Source: JACMLD01 sp039919885
Lineage (GTDB): Bacteria > Bacteroidota > Bacteroidia > Chitinophagales > Chitinophagaceae
DNA length: 64,000 bases
Assembly (NCBI GenBank): GCA_039919885.1
Contig: JBDSEV010000066.1
Coordinates: 44,376 to 108,375, forward strand
Direction of reading: 5' to 3'
Made by a program: the position numbers and the translations under genes. The notes beneath the pieces were generated by a model. That model ran no database searches. It was given only the letters and a program-made list of their open reading frames with translations, and was not told the origin of the DNA. This document shows, piece after piece, positions 8,890 to 18,100 of this stretch. How positions within the stretch are numbered: the stretch's first letter is position 1; every line of letters begins with the position of its first letter.

Positions 8890-9062
8890 CTGTGGGGTGA
8901 TGAAATCTTGGCAGACATGCCCTCTTGTCTCGGGGGTGGGGGTCACAGAACAAACGTAGCATAGAGCCGTATGGGTAGCAATACCTGTTCGACCAGGGTC
9001 GACCACTGAACTTTGTGCTATAGCTAACTGCCCCGTGGAGGTTCGACTCCTCCCCCTACAGC
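8890..9062 (+). ncRNA. tRNA-like structured RNA with an oversized variable region
   Basis: Manual folding gives a cloverleaf frame. An 8-bp acceptor stem pairs 8890-8897 with 9054-9061 (one G-U). T8 and G9 analogues follow, then a 3-bp D stem (ATG 8900-8902/CAT 8916-8918) with a class-II-like loop holding TTGGCAGA. The anticodon-like arm is CCCTC 8920-8924/GGGGG 8932-8936 with loop TTGTCTC, and a perfect T arm is GGAGG-TTCGACT-CCTCC (9037-9053). Instead of a 4-20 nt variable arm there are 100 nt (8937-9036) with their own 9-bp helix (8957-8965/9012-9020) enclosing a GGTA-GCAA-TACC GNRA hairpin and a TCGAC/GTCGA hairpin. No CCA is encoded. The pyrimidine at position 37 and the formal GUC anticodon make ordinary decoding doubtful. 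A strong terminator follows directly. Confidence 0.7.
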
Positions 9063-9064
9063 TG

Positions 9065-9116
9065 ATAAAGCCCGTATAAAACTGATAAGCAGTTTTATAC
9101 GGGCTTTATGTTTTTA
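9065..9116 (+). terminator. Terminator of the tRNA-like RNA
   Basis: Perfect 19-bp inverted repeat (9065-9083 with 9091-9109, loop GATAAGC) followed by GTTTTTATT. It starts three bases after the end of the tRNA-like RNA, so that RNA is an independent transcript of about 220-230 nt before processing. Confidence 0.88.
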
Positions 9117-9632
9117 TTAAAAGTATTGTGCGAATTGCGATTGCTTTGAACAATTATGTATGATGAACTAACACGCCAGTAAAGTAAGTTTACTCCTCAA
9201 ATAACGCAACCCGAAAAGATAGTCAGCGCTGTTGCACAAAAAATTTATACGCGGAAAATCTTAAAAATTAAATGGCCGTCTTCCTGTCAATGCTTTCTTT
9301 AGTTTGCATGGGGCAGCGGCAGCGAATTTAAAAAACACTTCAATCACCAATGCCGCCGGCATACAATGAAAAAACTGGCGGCGTAGTCAGCCGGTATATA
9401 ATATTAGCAAATTCCAAACAGGCTTTTATTTTATCACGCTGTTTTATACAAATGGTAGGCAGTCAGTACTTAAATTATATTAACAGCAACTGTCTCAACC
9501 GCAGTGATAAAAATAGTGGCGCATTTACCGGTGCTTAATAACAACTTATCCTAAGCGTGGGTTGCTTCAACATATAAAAATACATGGAGGTATATGCACT
9601 CGCCCTACCGCGTAATGAAAGCCAGCGATAAC
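9117..9632. other. Intergenic, no gene recognised
   Basis: About 515 bp between the RNA terminator and the 3' end of ridA. The only long frame (9350-9538) has no recognisable sequence or leader. A GCCGCC/GGCGGC inverted repeat at 9352-9357 and 9377-9382 lacks a T-run. Nothing else can be supported. Confidence 0.6.
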
Positions 9633-10013
9633 CTACAGCAGCGCAATGCATTCAACGGAAATTAAAATACCGGCGGGAAAAGGCATTACCTGCGGAGTAC
9701 TACGGGCGGGCGCGTTGTCCGGAAAAACTTCTGCATACACCTTATTTAAAATACTGAATTCATTGCCGGTAACCATGAATACCGTCGTCTTCACAATTTT
9801 ATTCATACTGCTGCCAAGTTCTGCAAGAATTGTTTTGATATTACCGAACGCCTGCCGGGCCTGTTCTTCAAAGCTGTCACTTAATTTTCCGGTAGCCGGA
9901 TCAACCCCTGTTGTGCCTGAAACAAATACCAGGTTACCGGCAACAACTGCCTGCGGAAATACTTCAGTGGACCTTGGTACTTTACTGGTATTGAAATTTT
10001 TTCTGTCTTGCAT
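9633..10013 (-). CDS. RidA family (YjgF/UK114) reactive-intermediate deaminase
   Basis: 126 aa from the ATG at 10013. The frame is open to 10070, but MQDRKNFNTSKVPRSTEVFP is the normal family N-terminus. Family features: AVVAGNLVFVSGTTGVDP, FEEQARQAFGNIKTILAE, the conserved Arg of APARSTPQV and the Glu of ISVECIALL. Members form trimers and hydrolyse reactive enamines/imines made by PLP enzymes. The Arg that holds the substrate carboxylate is present. Cytoplasmic, divergent from the AraC regulator 250 bp away. Confidence 0.92.
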   Translation of the reverse strand: MQDRKNFNTSKVPRSTEVFPQAVVAGNLVFVSGTTGVDPATGKLSDSFEEQARQAFGNIKTILAELGSSMNKIVKTTVFMVTGNEFSILNKVYAEVFPDNAPARSTPQVMPFPAGILISVECIALL

Positions 10014-10263
10014 TTTGTAGTTTTTCTCTATTAAAAAATGAATGCATTGCCCGGCGCCTGTTGCGTACAATTGACGAATTTAATTGCGGCATTCGCTTTT
10101 TGTTCCGTAATAAAGTAACAACATTTTTTATTGACTGCAAAGGCCTTAAAGTTTTACTAATTGGTATTGCTGCCATGGTTTTCAAAAAAGTGGTATCGGA
10201 TCAATTAAGTAAAAAACACCATAAATACCCCGAAAGATGGTATAACCTGCACACGGGTAATTG

Positions 10264-10271
10264 TACCTTTG
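10264..10271 (+). promoter_or_regulatory. TAnnTTTG -7 element of the AraC-type gene
   Basis: TACCTTTG matches the Bacteroidota -7 box exactly and sits 20 bp before the ATG at 10292. It supports that ATG over the far-upstream one of the long open frame (10061). No convincing -33 TTG is seen at the right distance. Confidence 0.45.
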
Positions 10272-10291
10272 CAGTACAATTGGTGGCCTTC

Positions 10292-11185
10292 ATGCGAAAA
10301 GAAAAAATACCCGTCTACGATATCTGCAGCTTATCTGCGGATCAACGGCAACCCAACGAAGTGCTGGCAGAGAGGTTTGGCGCTTACCTGAAAAGACATT
10401 CGCCCAATTTGCACCACGCACACCGCCATTCATTTTATCACCTGGTGTTTTTTACAGCAGGCGCAGGTACCCATAGCATTGATTTTACACGGTTTGCGGT
10501 AAAACCCTATGAAATGTATTTTATGAGCCCGGGCCAGGTACACAGCTGGGATTTTAAAGGCAATACCGACGGCTATATTATCAATTTTTCTGAAAATCTT
10601 TTCCGTTCTTTTTTACTGAACCCGGACTACCTGGAACGTTTCTCTTTCTTCAGTGGTAACAGCGAAGAAAGTGTTTGCAAGCTTTTAACCAGCAGTCACA
10701 ATAAGGTATTAGCATTGTTTGAAGAGATACTGGCGGAGGGTGCGAGAAAGGAAAACAATACTGACGCGCTCAAGCTTTTACTGTTGCAGCTATTTATCAC
10801 TGTAAACCAGTCGTTAAAAATAAATATGCAGAAAGCGGTGCCGCAGCAAAAGCAGGTATTGCTAAAAGGTTTCCGGCGGCTCATTGACCTGCATTACCGA
10901 TCAATAAAACTGCCGAAACAATACGCCGATCTCTTGTACGTGACACCTAACCACCTCAATGCATTGTCGCAGGATTTATTGGGCAAGCCTGCCGGTGAAT
11001 TGATCAGGGACCGGATTTTATTGGAAGCAAAACGTTTGCTCACCAGTACAGACATGAGCATTACTGAAATTGCGTACGATCTAAATTTCCAGGACAATTC
11101 CTATTTTAACCGGTTCTTCAAAAAGAAAGAGGGCGGCACACCAGATGCATTCAGAAAACAATTTACGAGGCTTAAAAACAAATAA
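10292..11185 (+). CDS. AraC family transcriptional regulator
   Basis: 297 aa from the ATG at 10292; the 77 codons upstream in the open frame do not resemble the family. The N-terminal cupin-like sensor domain has HHAHRHSFYHLVFFTAGAG, VKPYEMYFMSPGQVHSWDF and GYIINFSE. The C-terminal double HTH (residues ~195-295) has DLLYVTPNHLNALSQDLLG and MSITEIAYDLNFQDNSYFNRFFKKKEG-type AraC signatures. Its single-base gap to the following DUF983 gene suggests co-transcription. The inducer is unknown. Being divergent from ridA, it could regulate it, but that is inference. Confidence 0.92.
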   Translation: MRKEKIPVYDICSLSADQRQPNEVLAERFGAYLKRHSPNLHHAHRHSFYHLVFFTAGAGTHSIDFTRFAVKPYEMYFMSPGQVHSWDFKGNTDGYIINFSENLFRSFLLNPDYLERFSFFSGNSEESVCKLLTSSHNKVLALFEEILAEGARKENNTDALKLLLLQLFITVNQSLKINMQKAVPQQKQVLLKGFRRLIDLHYRSIKLPKQYADLLYVTPNHLNALSQDLLGKPAGELIRDRILLEAKRLLTSTDMSITEIAYDLNFQDNSYFNRFFKKKEGGTPDAFRKQFTRLKNK

Positions 11186-11186
11186 T

Positions 11187-11669
11187 ATGATAACCAATCC
11201 AGGCATCGATAAAACGAGCACGGTTGCGCAAAAGGAGCGTGCCAGCGTACTGCAATTGTTTGCATGTAAATGTCCGCGTTGCAGAAATGGTGATATGTTC
11301 GCCACTAAAAATCCGTGGAAACTTAAGCATACGATGAAGATGAATAAAACTTGCCCCGTATGCAATCAACCATTGGATATAGAAGTAGGTTTTTATTTTG
11401 GCGCCGGTTACGTAAGCTATGCGCTTACCGTTGCGTTTAGCGCGGTTACAATTATTGCATGGTGGCGCAGCATCGGTCTAAACGATGAAAGCAGCCTGCT
11501 CTATTGGCTTGTCACCAATGCTATCCTGATGCTGTTAATACAACCCTACCTGATGCGGGTATCCAGGACGGGCTGGCTGGCATTTTTTGTGCCATACGAT
11601 CCCTGGTGGAAAATAAACCCACCTAAAAAACTTGAAAGAACAAACAAAGACCAGGAGAATAACTGGTAG
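11187..11669 (+). CDS. DUF983 family zinc-ribbon membrane protein
   Basis: 160 aa from the ATG at 11187, one base after the AraC stop codon. Two CxxC pairs (CKCPRC and CPVC, about residues 28 and 60) form a zinc ribbon. Two hydrophobic segments follow (VSYALTVAFSAVTIIAWW and YWLVTNAILMLLIQPYLM), and it ends with a basic tail. This is the typical DUF983 arrangement, a small inner-membrane protein of unknown function often found near respiratory or cell-envelope genes. Probably translated from the AraC transcript. Confidence 0.88.
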   Translation: MITNPGIDKTSTVAQKERASVLQLFACKCPRCRNGDMFATKNPWKLKHTMKMNKTCPVCNQPLDIEVGFYFGAGYVSYALTVAFSAVTIIAWWRSIGLNDESSLLYWLVTNAILMLLIQPYLMRVSRTGWLAFFVPYDPWWKINPPKKLERTNKDQENNW

Positions 11670-11825
11670 CAGCAATGTTTGCGTTTACTATTGAATGTCT
11701 TTTAATTTCATGCTGTGCTGGTGTTTTGCGGGCAGCGCCACGGCGGCCTGAGCCGGATACCGGTTCCGGGCGATGCACCTGGAAAGAAACCTCCCTTCCA
11801 ACGCCTGCTGCAAATTTGTCTTTGC

Positions 11826-11849
11826 TACTTTTTTTATGGAAAAAAAGTA
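11826..11849. repeat. Perfect T/A-rich palindrome
   Basis: TACTTTTTTT-ATGG-AAAAAAAGTA, 10-bp perfect arms with a 4-nt loop. It could act as a weak terminator 150 bp after the DUF983 gene or be part of a REP-like element. Confidence 0.4.
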
Positions 11850-12043
11850 CCGCAAAAAAGCCAGTCGAAATCGAAAAGAGCCCGATTGCGACTTCGTTCC
11901 CTGATTAAGCTTTTGTGCTACGGGGGCTTCCACTTCACCAATGCTACTGTTTGAGTGACGATTAAATAATCAATATAAAACAGACGTAGTTTTAATGACG
12001 CCGGTCGTTGGGTAAGGTGCATCACCGGAAGACGCGTCTACAC

Positions 12044-12219
12044 AATAATGAACGAGATCAAAAAGCCAAACAAGCACTAGTTCCAATGATACCAGTCGCT
12101 GCATAAGGCGCCTCAGCCGGTTCGGTTCCGGCGATAGCCGGATTGCGGAGCAAAGAAGCGGGTGCAGCGCCGTTGCAGCGGCGAGGCCCCGGCGGCCTGA
12201 GCCGAACCGCGCAAAAGAT
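12044..12219. repeat. Tandem repeat, copy 1 (176 bp, period 270)
   Basis: Begins AATAATGAACGAGATCA and ends GCGCAAAAGAT; nearly identical to 12314-12489, exactly 270 bp downstream. It contains the shorter degenerate 40-bp unit (12081-12120) and an internal CGGTTCGG...CCGAACCG inverted pair. Confidence 0.85.
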
Positions 12220-12313
12220 CAACCAAAAAATCAATACCATAATTCATAACCAGGAACTAGTTACAATAATACCAGTCACTGCTAAGGCGACTCAGACGAA
12301 GACCCATATGGGG

Positions 12314-12489
12314 AATAATGAACGAGATCACAAAACCAAACAAGAACTCGTTCCAATGACACCAGTTGCTGCATAAGGCGCCTCAGCCGGTTCGGTTCCC
12401 GCGCTAGCCGGATTGCGGAGCAAAGAAGCGGGTGCAGCGCCGTTGCAGCAACGAGGCCCCGGCGGCCTGAGCCGAACCGCGCAAAAGAT
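12314..12489. repeat. Tandem repeat, copy 2 (176 bp, period 270)
   Basis: Same length as copy 1 and differing from it at a limited number of positions. The segments between and after the two copies (12220-12313 and 12490-12560) are also related, each carrying a further version of the 40-bp unit (12261-12300, 12518-12554). The array is therefore about two periods long. Confidence 0.85.
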
Positions 12490-12711
12490 TTTACATAATT
12501 GAGAAAACGAAGTGTTGTTCCAATGACACCAGTCGCTGCATAAGGCGCCTCAGCGTACCCTCGCAACAGGAATAATTAAAAACAATTACCCAATCAACAA
12601 ATAAGATTTAGTGTAGCGCACTTGCTTTACAGTAATTTTAAACATTACGTTTTATACCTGTCATTACCGAATGCAACGCTTTGCACCGGCAACCAAAAAC
12701 CTGGCTGATTT

Positions 12712-14061
12712 ATGAGAAAACTCTTTGTTATTGCTGCAACGCTCTGTTGTTTCGCTGGCGCCCGTTCACAAACCATTGTACAAAAAGATCCGGCAATAGA
12801 AAAAATGGTGAAAGAAGTGTCGGCAGACTCTTTGCTGTCGTATACCAAATCGCTGGTAGCATTTGGCACCCGCAACACGCTGAGCACCCAGGCCGACGCA
12901 AGGAAAGGCATTGGCGCCGCGCGCTCATGGGTACTCAGTAAGTTTACTGAATTTGCTCAACAATCGGCCGGCCGGTTAAGCGCCATCATTGATACCACTA
13001 CCCTGCCCGCAGATGGCAAACGCGTAGATGCGCCACTGGTGCTGGGTAATGTGGTGGCTACCCTCAAGGGCACCGATCCTGCCGATACCAGGTTGTTTTT
13101 AATCAGCGGTCACCTGGACAGCAGGCGTACCAATGTAATGGACAGAACCGGTGATGCGCCCGGGGCCAACGATGATGGCAGCGGCGTATCGGCCGTTATT
13201 GAATGTGCGCGTATTATGAGTAAATATGCTTTTCCGGCAACCATTATTTTTATAGCAGTCAGCGGCGAAGAGCAGGGTTTGCTGGGCGCCAATTACATGG
13301 CGGCAAAATTAAAAAAGGAAAACCGGCAACTGGAAGCTGTTTTAAACAATGATATCATGGGCAGCAACAACAGTAGCGAAACCAATATCATCGATAACAC
13401 CCGCATACGTGTATTCAGTGAAGGACTGCCTGCGTATGAACTGGAAAAAAATGCGGCCGGCATCCGCCAGCTGGGCCTGGAAAACGATGGCAACGCCCGG
13501 CAACTCGCGCGGTATGTAAAAGAAACCGGCGAACGGTATGTAGATAACCTGGAGGTAGTAATGGTATACCGCAACGATCGGTTTTTGCGCGGCGGCGATC
13601 ATACGCCCTACGTAATAAACGGGTTTACAGCCGTTCGCATTACGGAAATGAATGAAAATTACAATCACCAACACCAGGATATCAGAAAAGAAAACGGTAT
13701 TCAGTATGGCGATTTAACTGAATTTATGGATTTTGAATACCTGCGAAAAAACACGTGTCTGAATCTTTGCAACCTGGCCAATCTTGCAAAATCGCCCGCC
13801 ATGCCGCCGGATGTAAAAGTGGATGTTAAAAAACTGGATAATTTCACCGCACTTTCCTGGGGAAACCCAAAAACGGGTAAATACAAAGGCTTCTACGTGC
13901 TCATGCGTGAAACCACCAGCCCCGTTTGGCAAAAGAAGTTCTTCACCACACAAAACAGCATGCGCCTCCCCTATTCAAAGGATAATTACTTTTTTGCCGT
14001 ACAGTCTGTAACCGAAGCAGGCAACGAGAGTTTACCCGTGGTACCAGTGGTGGGAAAATAA
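12712..14061 (+). CDS. Secreted M28 family metallopeptidase
   Basis: 449 aa with a signal peptide (MRKLFVIAATLCCFAGARSQ). The M28 di-zinc site is complete: His and Asp in SGHLDSR (~134), Asp in GANDDGSG (~153), the catalytic Glu-Glu in SGEEQG (~187), Asp in LNNDIMG (~214) and the final His in GGDHTPY (~300). The C-terminal ~90 residues form a fibronectin-III-like domain starting PPDVKVDVKKLDNFTALSW. Family members are aminopeptidases or carboxypeptidases that need two zinc ions. Predicted periplasmic or exported, supplying free amino acids. Expressed as a single gene. Confidence 0.93.
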   Translation: MRKLFVIAATLCCFAGARSQTIVQKDPAIEKMVKEVSADSLLSYTKSLVAFGTRNTLSTQADARKGIGAARSWVLSKFTEFAQQSAGRLSAIIDTTTLPADGKRVDAPLVLGNVVATLKGTDPADTRLFLISGHLDSRRTNVMDRTGDAPGANDDGSGVSAVIECARIMSKYAFPATIIFIAVSGEEQGLLGANYMAAKLKKENRQLEAVLNNDIMGSNNSSETNIIDNTRIRVFSEGLPAYELEKNAAGIRQLGLENDGNARQLARYVKETGERYVDNLEVVMVYRNDRFLRGGDHTPYVINGFTAVRITEMNENYNHQHQDIRKENGIQYGDLTEFMDFEYLRKNTCLNLCNLANLAKSPAMPPDVKVDVKKLDNFTALSWGNPKTGKYKGFYVLMRETTSPVWQKKFFTTQNSMRLPYSKDNYFFAVQSVTEAGNESLPVVPVVGK

Positions 14062-14141
14062 CGGCTTTTGCATTTTATTAAGACCTCGTTATTAAACCAT
14101 TCCCGCGGGCGCAGTCATACCCTTACATCAAAGAAAAAATT

Positions 14142-14435
14142 ATGAAAAAATATGCGCTGCAATTCGCTTTACTGGTAGCAATCTTTTCATTGGGCTCCTG
14201 TGCACATTCAGCTTACGTGGTGCGTGAGCGCCCGCGCGACGTGGTTTACTTCAGGCCTCCGCCGCCCAGTCGGAGTCATGTATGGGTTTCCGGAGATTGG
14301 GTATGGACGGGTGGCAGGTACCAATGGCACGAAGGGCGCTGGGAAAATCCCCGCCGTGGGGCACACTGGACCGACGGACACTGGCAGAATACCCGCCATG
14401 GTTCCAGGTGGATACCCGGTCACTGGCAGCGGTAA
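14142..14435 (+). CDS. YXWGXW-repeat lipoprotein
   Basis: 97 aa with a lipoprotein signal ending FSLGSC. After a proline-rich stretch it has tandem WxxGxW-type units: VWVSGDWVWTGGRYQWHEG, GRWENPRRGAHW, DGHWQNTRHGSRWIPGHWQR. These match the WxxGxW/YXWGXW repeat family, which is exported and of unknown function. It lies 80 bp after the M28 gene on the same strand, followed by a hairpin-forming element that could terminate it. Confidence 0.82.
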   Translation: MKKYALQFALLVAIFSLGSCAHSAYVVRERPRDVVYFRPPPPSRSHVWVSGDWVWTGGRYQWHEGRWENPRRGAHWTDGHWQNTRHGSRWIPGHWQR

Positions 14436-14483
14436 TCAAAGGCAAACAAATTGAAAATATTATAATGCCAAAAATAATATTAT

Positions 14484-14579
14484 GGGGTTGTCTCAAGACC
14501 GCGCTGGATTTATTCGTTCGCCGGTAAAAAAGACAGGTGGCTATTGGTATGCAGCCAATACAATTTTTGAGACAACCCC
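14484..14579. mobile_element. MITE-like element, 96 bp with 13-bp terminal inverted repeats
   Basis: Perfect terminal repeats GGGGTTGTCTCAA (14484-14496) and TTGAGACAACCCC (14567-14579) bound a non-coding 70-bp core with an internal ATTGG...CCAAT pair. Ends of this kind (GTTGTCTCA / TGAGACAAC) recall those of IS elements in Bacteroidota. No transposase is present and no clear target duplication is seen. The hairpin plus the following TTTTTG could also terminate transcription. Confidence 0.55.
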
Positions 14580-14694
14580 TTTTTGTTCTTAGCGGCAATA
14601 CCGGGCTCGTGTAACCGCCCTTTCCGGCAACGTACTATAGATGTCAATTACACCGGGAAAATATTTATGAAATGATACCGGGAGGTAGCAAGCT

Positions 14695-15105
14695 TTATAA
14701 TTTATCGGACCGGTCGTTATTGCCCGCTTGTGCATCCCTGATATTTTTTTGCACGGCAATGGCGCCAAATAAACCCAGCAGGAAAGCAAATGCATAAAAC
14801 CCTTTTTCGCTGGGCAGCAACGTCGCATTCCACAAACCGATTATTAGCAGTACGATTGACAGAATCGTCGCGAACCAGCAAATAGCATAGTACAAATCGG
14901 TAACAGCCATTCCTTCCAGGCGGTCTCTTACACTTTTCTGTAGTGATACCACTGCAAACAAACCAAACATCAACACCGTAAAATAATATCCCTTTTCATT
15001 CAACTGCATTTCTGCCCGCCATAGTCCAACAATAAATCCGATGGCACCGGCCGCTAAGGCAATCCATGATGCTGCAATAAAAGCAGCGGTAGGTTTCTGG
15101 TTCAT
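14695..15105 (-). CDS. YiaA/YiaB family inner-membrane protein
   Basis: 136 aa with two copies of the YiaA/B two-helix domain, four membrane segments in all. Repeat 1: AAFIAASWIALAAGAIGFIVGLW then GYYFTVLMFGLFAVVSLQKSVRD. Repeat 2: LYYAICWFATILSIVLLIIGLW then GFYAFAFLLGLFGAIAVQKNIRD. The spacing GLWxAxxxxxEKGxY is conserved in both, showing internal duplication. Function unknown in the family. Located downstream of the A2M gene on the same strand but separated from it by a hairpin. Confidence 0.9.
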   Translation of the reverse strand: MNQKPTAAFIAASWIALAAGAIGFIVGLWRAEMQLNEKGYYFTVLMFGLFAVVSLQKSVRDRLEGMAVTDLYYAICWFATILSIVLLIIGLWNATLLPSEKGFYAFAFLLGLFGAIAVQKNIRDAQAGNNDRSDKL

Positions 15106-15136
15106 ATTTTTTAATTTTTTTATTTGATTATGTAAA

Positions 15137-15164
15137 GCGCCGGGATCCTTCGTTACCCCGGCGC
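15137..15164 (-). terminator. Hairpin terminator after the alpha-2-macroglobulin gene
   Basis: GC-rich 8-bp perfect stem (GCGCCGGG 15137-15144 with CCCGGCGC 15157-15164), followed on the minus strand by TTTACATAAT, 11 bp beyond the A2M stop codon. The T-run is short, so termination may be partial. Confidence 0.5.
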
Positions 15165-15174
15165 CGTTATGTTG

Positions 15175-18100
15175 CTACTGTACAACTTTTATCAATCCTG
15201 CTCCGTTATACGAATGGTATTCTGCGTTGTACATGGCATCGGCACTGGCGGGTCCCATTTTATAAACACCCGGGCTCACGGCACGTACGGCATAATAATA
15301 TACCTGCCGGCCGCTGTACAAATCAACAAACAGGTTGATGCGGTCATCCCGCACATCCATAGCCGTTGGCGTTACGGCATCCTTGATCCATTCCATACCG
15401 GGCAACTCCCTGGTTCGCGGATTTTCAATTTCAAAACCGGCGGGCAGTAAATCGGTCAGCACAATATTTTCTACCGCGCCGCTGTATGATTTTTCAAGGG
15501 TTAACTGCACAATTACCAAATCGTTTTGCTTAAAAGTATTGCCGGTAATGCTACGGCCATAGCGGTCAAAAAATTTCCGGCGGACCTTTATATAATTGTC
15601 TTCTTCCTTGTACGCGCCGCTGGCGCTGATGCCTTCACTTTGCCACCAGTAGTAAAGATTTCCTGTTCCTTTGGTAGCAATCTCCACTTCATTTGACCCC
15701 AGTTGTTTACCGGTTAACTGTATGCTGCCATTGTTGAGTGTGCCTACTATTTTTCCCCTGGCAGTTATGTTGGCAGTAACCGTAGATTTATTGGCCGCGC
15801 GGGCTAGCTTACCCATCGCTAAAAAGCTAAATACGCTTTCCTGCGTACTGTACCAGCTGCGCTGTTTTAATTTTTCTACCACATGACCCGCCATGATGGC
15901 TACCTGTGCATTACCGGGATCCACATCAATCAGCACATTCAACGCAATGGACTCATCCCGGATATCACTGTAAAAGCTACCCCCCGTTTGCGCCACCGAT
16001 ACCTCGCCGCTGAAAGCTGCGGGCAGCAGCTCCCTGAACCGGTTTTTGTCTCCCGCTATGCTGTACGCTGCGGCTAGAAGATAGCGGCTATCCAGTGCCA
16101 ATAAAGCAGGGTTCGCTTTGTAATAATTCATTACACTTATATTGGGCCGCCCCGCCACCGCCAGTACATATAAACTATACGCAACTTCCTTGGGCGCTAT
16201 CTTCTTTTGATCTTTCTGGTTGTAATAATAAACGATGGTTTCACGTTTACGCAACTTACCATTGATATAGTTGAGCAGTGTTTCCACCAGGCTTTTATCC
16301 AGGTCGTAGCCTGCCTTTTGTGCCTCAATTAAAAAATGCGCCGCATATACAGAAGACCACCAGTGTTCTGTACCCTCCCCATCCCATAAGGTAATACCGC
16401 CATTGTACAACTGCCGCAATTTTATTTTGCGAATGGCTTCCTGGATATTGCTGTTGGCAGAAGCTTTGCCGGCCTTTCCGGTATTAAACAAATCAGCCAG
16501 GTCACCATAATACAACTGCGGAAATGCGGAAGAAATGGTCTGCTCGGTACAGCCATACGGGTAAGAAACGAGGTAAGCAAACTGGTCGGCCAGGCGCAAG
16601 GCCGGCGATCGGCTCACCACCAATTTATAATCGCCGCTGCCGGGTATGAAATCATTCAAGCCAATGGTAATTTTTTGCGAAGCATTGCCAGCGATGGTTC
16701 CGCTACCCGTTATTTTTTGCAGCGTAGAAGGCGGACGAACCGTGATAGCGGTTTCATCAGAAAACTTTTCACCCATGCTGTTTACTTCCACCTTTATTGT
16801 TCCTGTACTAATGGCAGGAGATGCAATGATGGTGAACATTGCGCGGCCTTCGCTGTTCGCTTTCAGATCAATTGTTTGCCGCAAAGGCCCTGCTGTTTGC
16901 AACGGCGTTGTTACCGTAAGTGTTGCCTCCGCCGTAGCATGTTTACTGGTAGTATTGGTAATGGTAACCGGCACGTTTACGGTATCCCCCGGACTCAAAA
17001 ACCTGGGCAATGCTGTACTTAGTACAATCGGGTCGGCCACTTTCATGGTCGTCTCTTTGCTGCCAAAACTTTCATCTTTATACGCCACTGCCATTAATCT
17101 TATTTCTCCGCTGAACTGTGGAATATCAAATTCAAAATCTGCTTCACCACTGCTGTTGGCTTTTGCAATACCACTCCAGTAGCTCACAATCCTTATCCGT
17201 TTATTGGGCATGGGGTTGCTGCGTTTGCTCGTTTCCAAATCGCCATCGCCGCCGGTACTGCTTAACCTTGCCCTTATTTCAGGAAATAGCAGTGGGTACA
17301 TATCATAGCCGCTTACCTCCAGCGACCTTTTGCCATAGAAAAAGCTGTAAGGATCCGGTGTTGCAAAATTACTCACCTGTAATACCCCGTTGTCAACCGC
17401 TGCCAGCGTTACATAACTTCCTGCCGCAGCTTTTACTTTCACTTTCTGGTGGGTCCGCGACCGAACGGCTGCCTGCGCAACAATCTGCACATCCATCCGC
17501 CGGCTTTTTTCCTCTACCATGATACTCTTATACCCATGCGCCACTGTTAACGGAATATCGCTTACATCATGTGGTTTAATGAGCGCGGCAGTAATGTACA
17601 CGTTCGGAATATGATCCGCCGTTAACTTCACATCCAGCGAAGCCTGTCTGCCTTCAACATTTATATACTGGTAAGAAACTACCCTGTCGGTTTCCATGGT
17701 TACCAGCATCTTTCCGCTAAAAGGTGTCTTGAATAATATTTTTGCCTGGTCGCCGCTGTTATACGCTTCCTTGTCTACTGCTATATCTACATTGCCTTCT
17801 GTACTTACTTCAAAAGAGCTGTTGTCATTACCCCAACTACCATAACTGTAAAATTCCTTTTTTACATAACCGCCGGCACCGGGTATGGCAATACGCAATT
17901 CATAATTACCGGCAGTACGCGGCGTAAATGAAAAGTTGGTACCCTCACCAGAAACAGTGATATCGCTGCTGGCAACGATTTTATCTTCCTTTTGCGATTC
18001 ATAGCGGAAATATTCACCATTCTTTGTGAGCACTGTTCTGTACTCATGTTTTATTACTTCGGCCCTTGCCTGTGCAGTAACCAGCTGCTCGTCTTTATTA

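Larger units (their letters stand above)
11670..12711. other. Gene-free, repeat-rich block
   Basis: About 1 kb with no supportable gene. It holds three copies of the 13-mer GCGGCCTGAGCCG (11743-11755, 12192-12204, 12462-12474), a palindrome of TACTTTTTTT and AAAAAAAGTA (11826-11849), and the tandem repeats described separately. The six frames contain only short, low-quality reading frames. Confidence 0.7.

Noticed and set aside
8890..9062. tmRNA (ssrA), tRNA-Sec or a tRNA with a group I intron
   Set aside because: There is no tag-peptide frame and a D stem is present, against tmRNA. The anticodon-like loop lacks TCA, against tRNA-Sec. The insert is after, not inside, the anticodon stem, is only ~100 nt, and lacks recognisable group I core sequences.
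9350..9538. Small 62-codon gene
   Set aside because: No leader, family or codon-usage support; it lies in an AT-rich gap after the RNA terminator.
10061..10291. N-terminal extension of the AraC regulator
   Set aside because: The extra 77 codons do not resemble the family, and a TAnnTTTG box sits inside them just before the better ATG.
12044..12489. CRISPR array
   Set aside because: The repeats are 176 bp with a 270-bp period and only two full copies; there are no short regular spacers and no cas genes.
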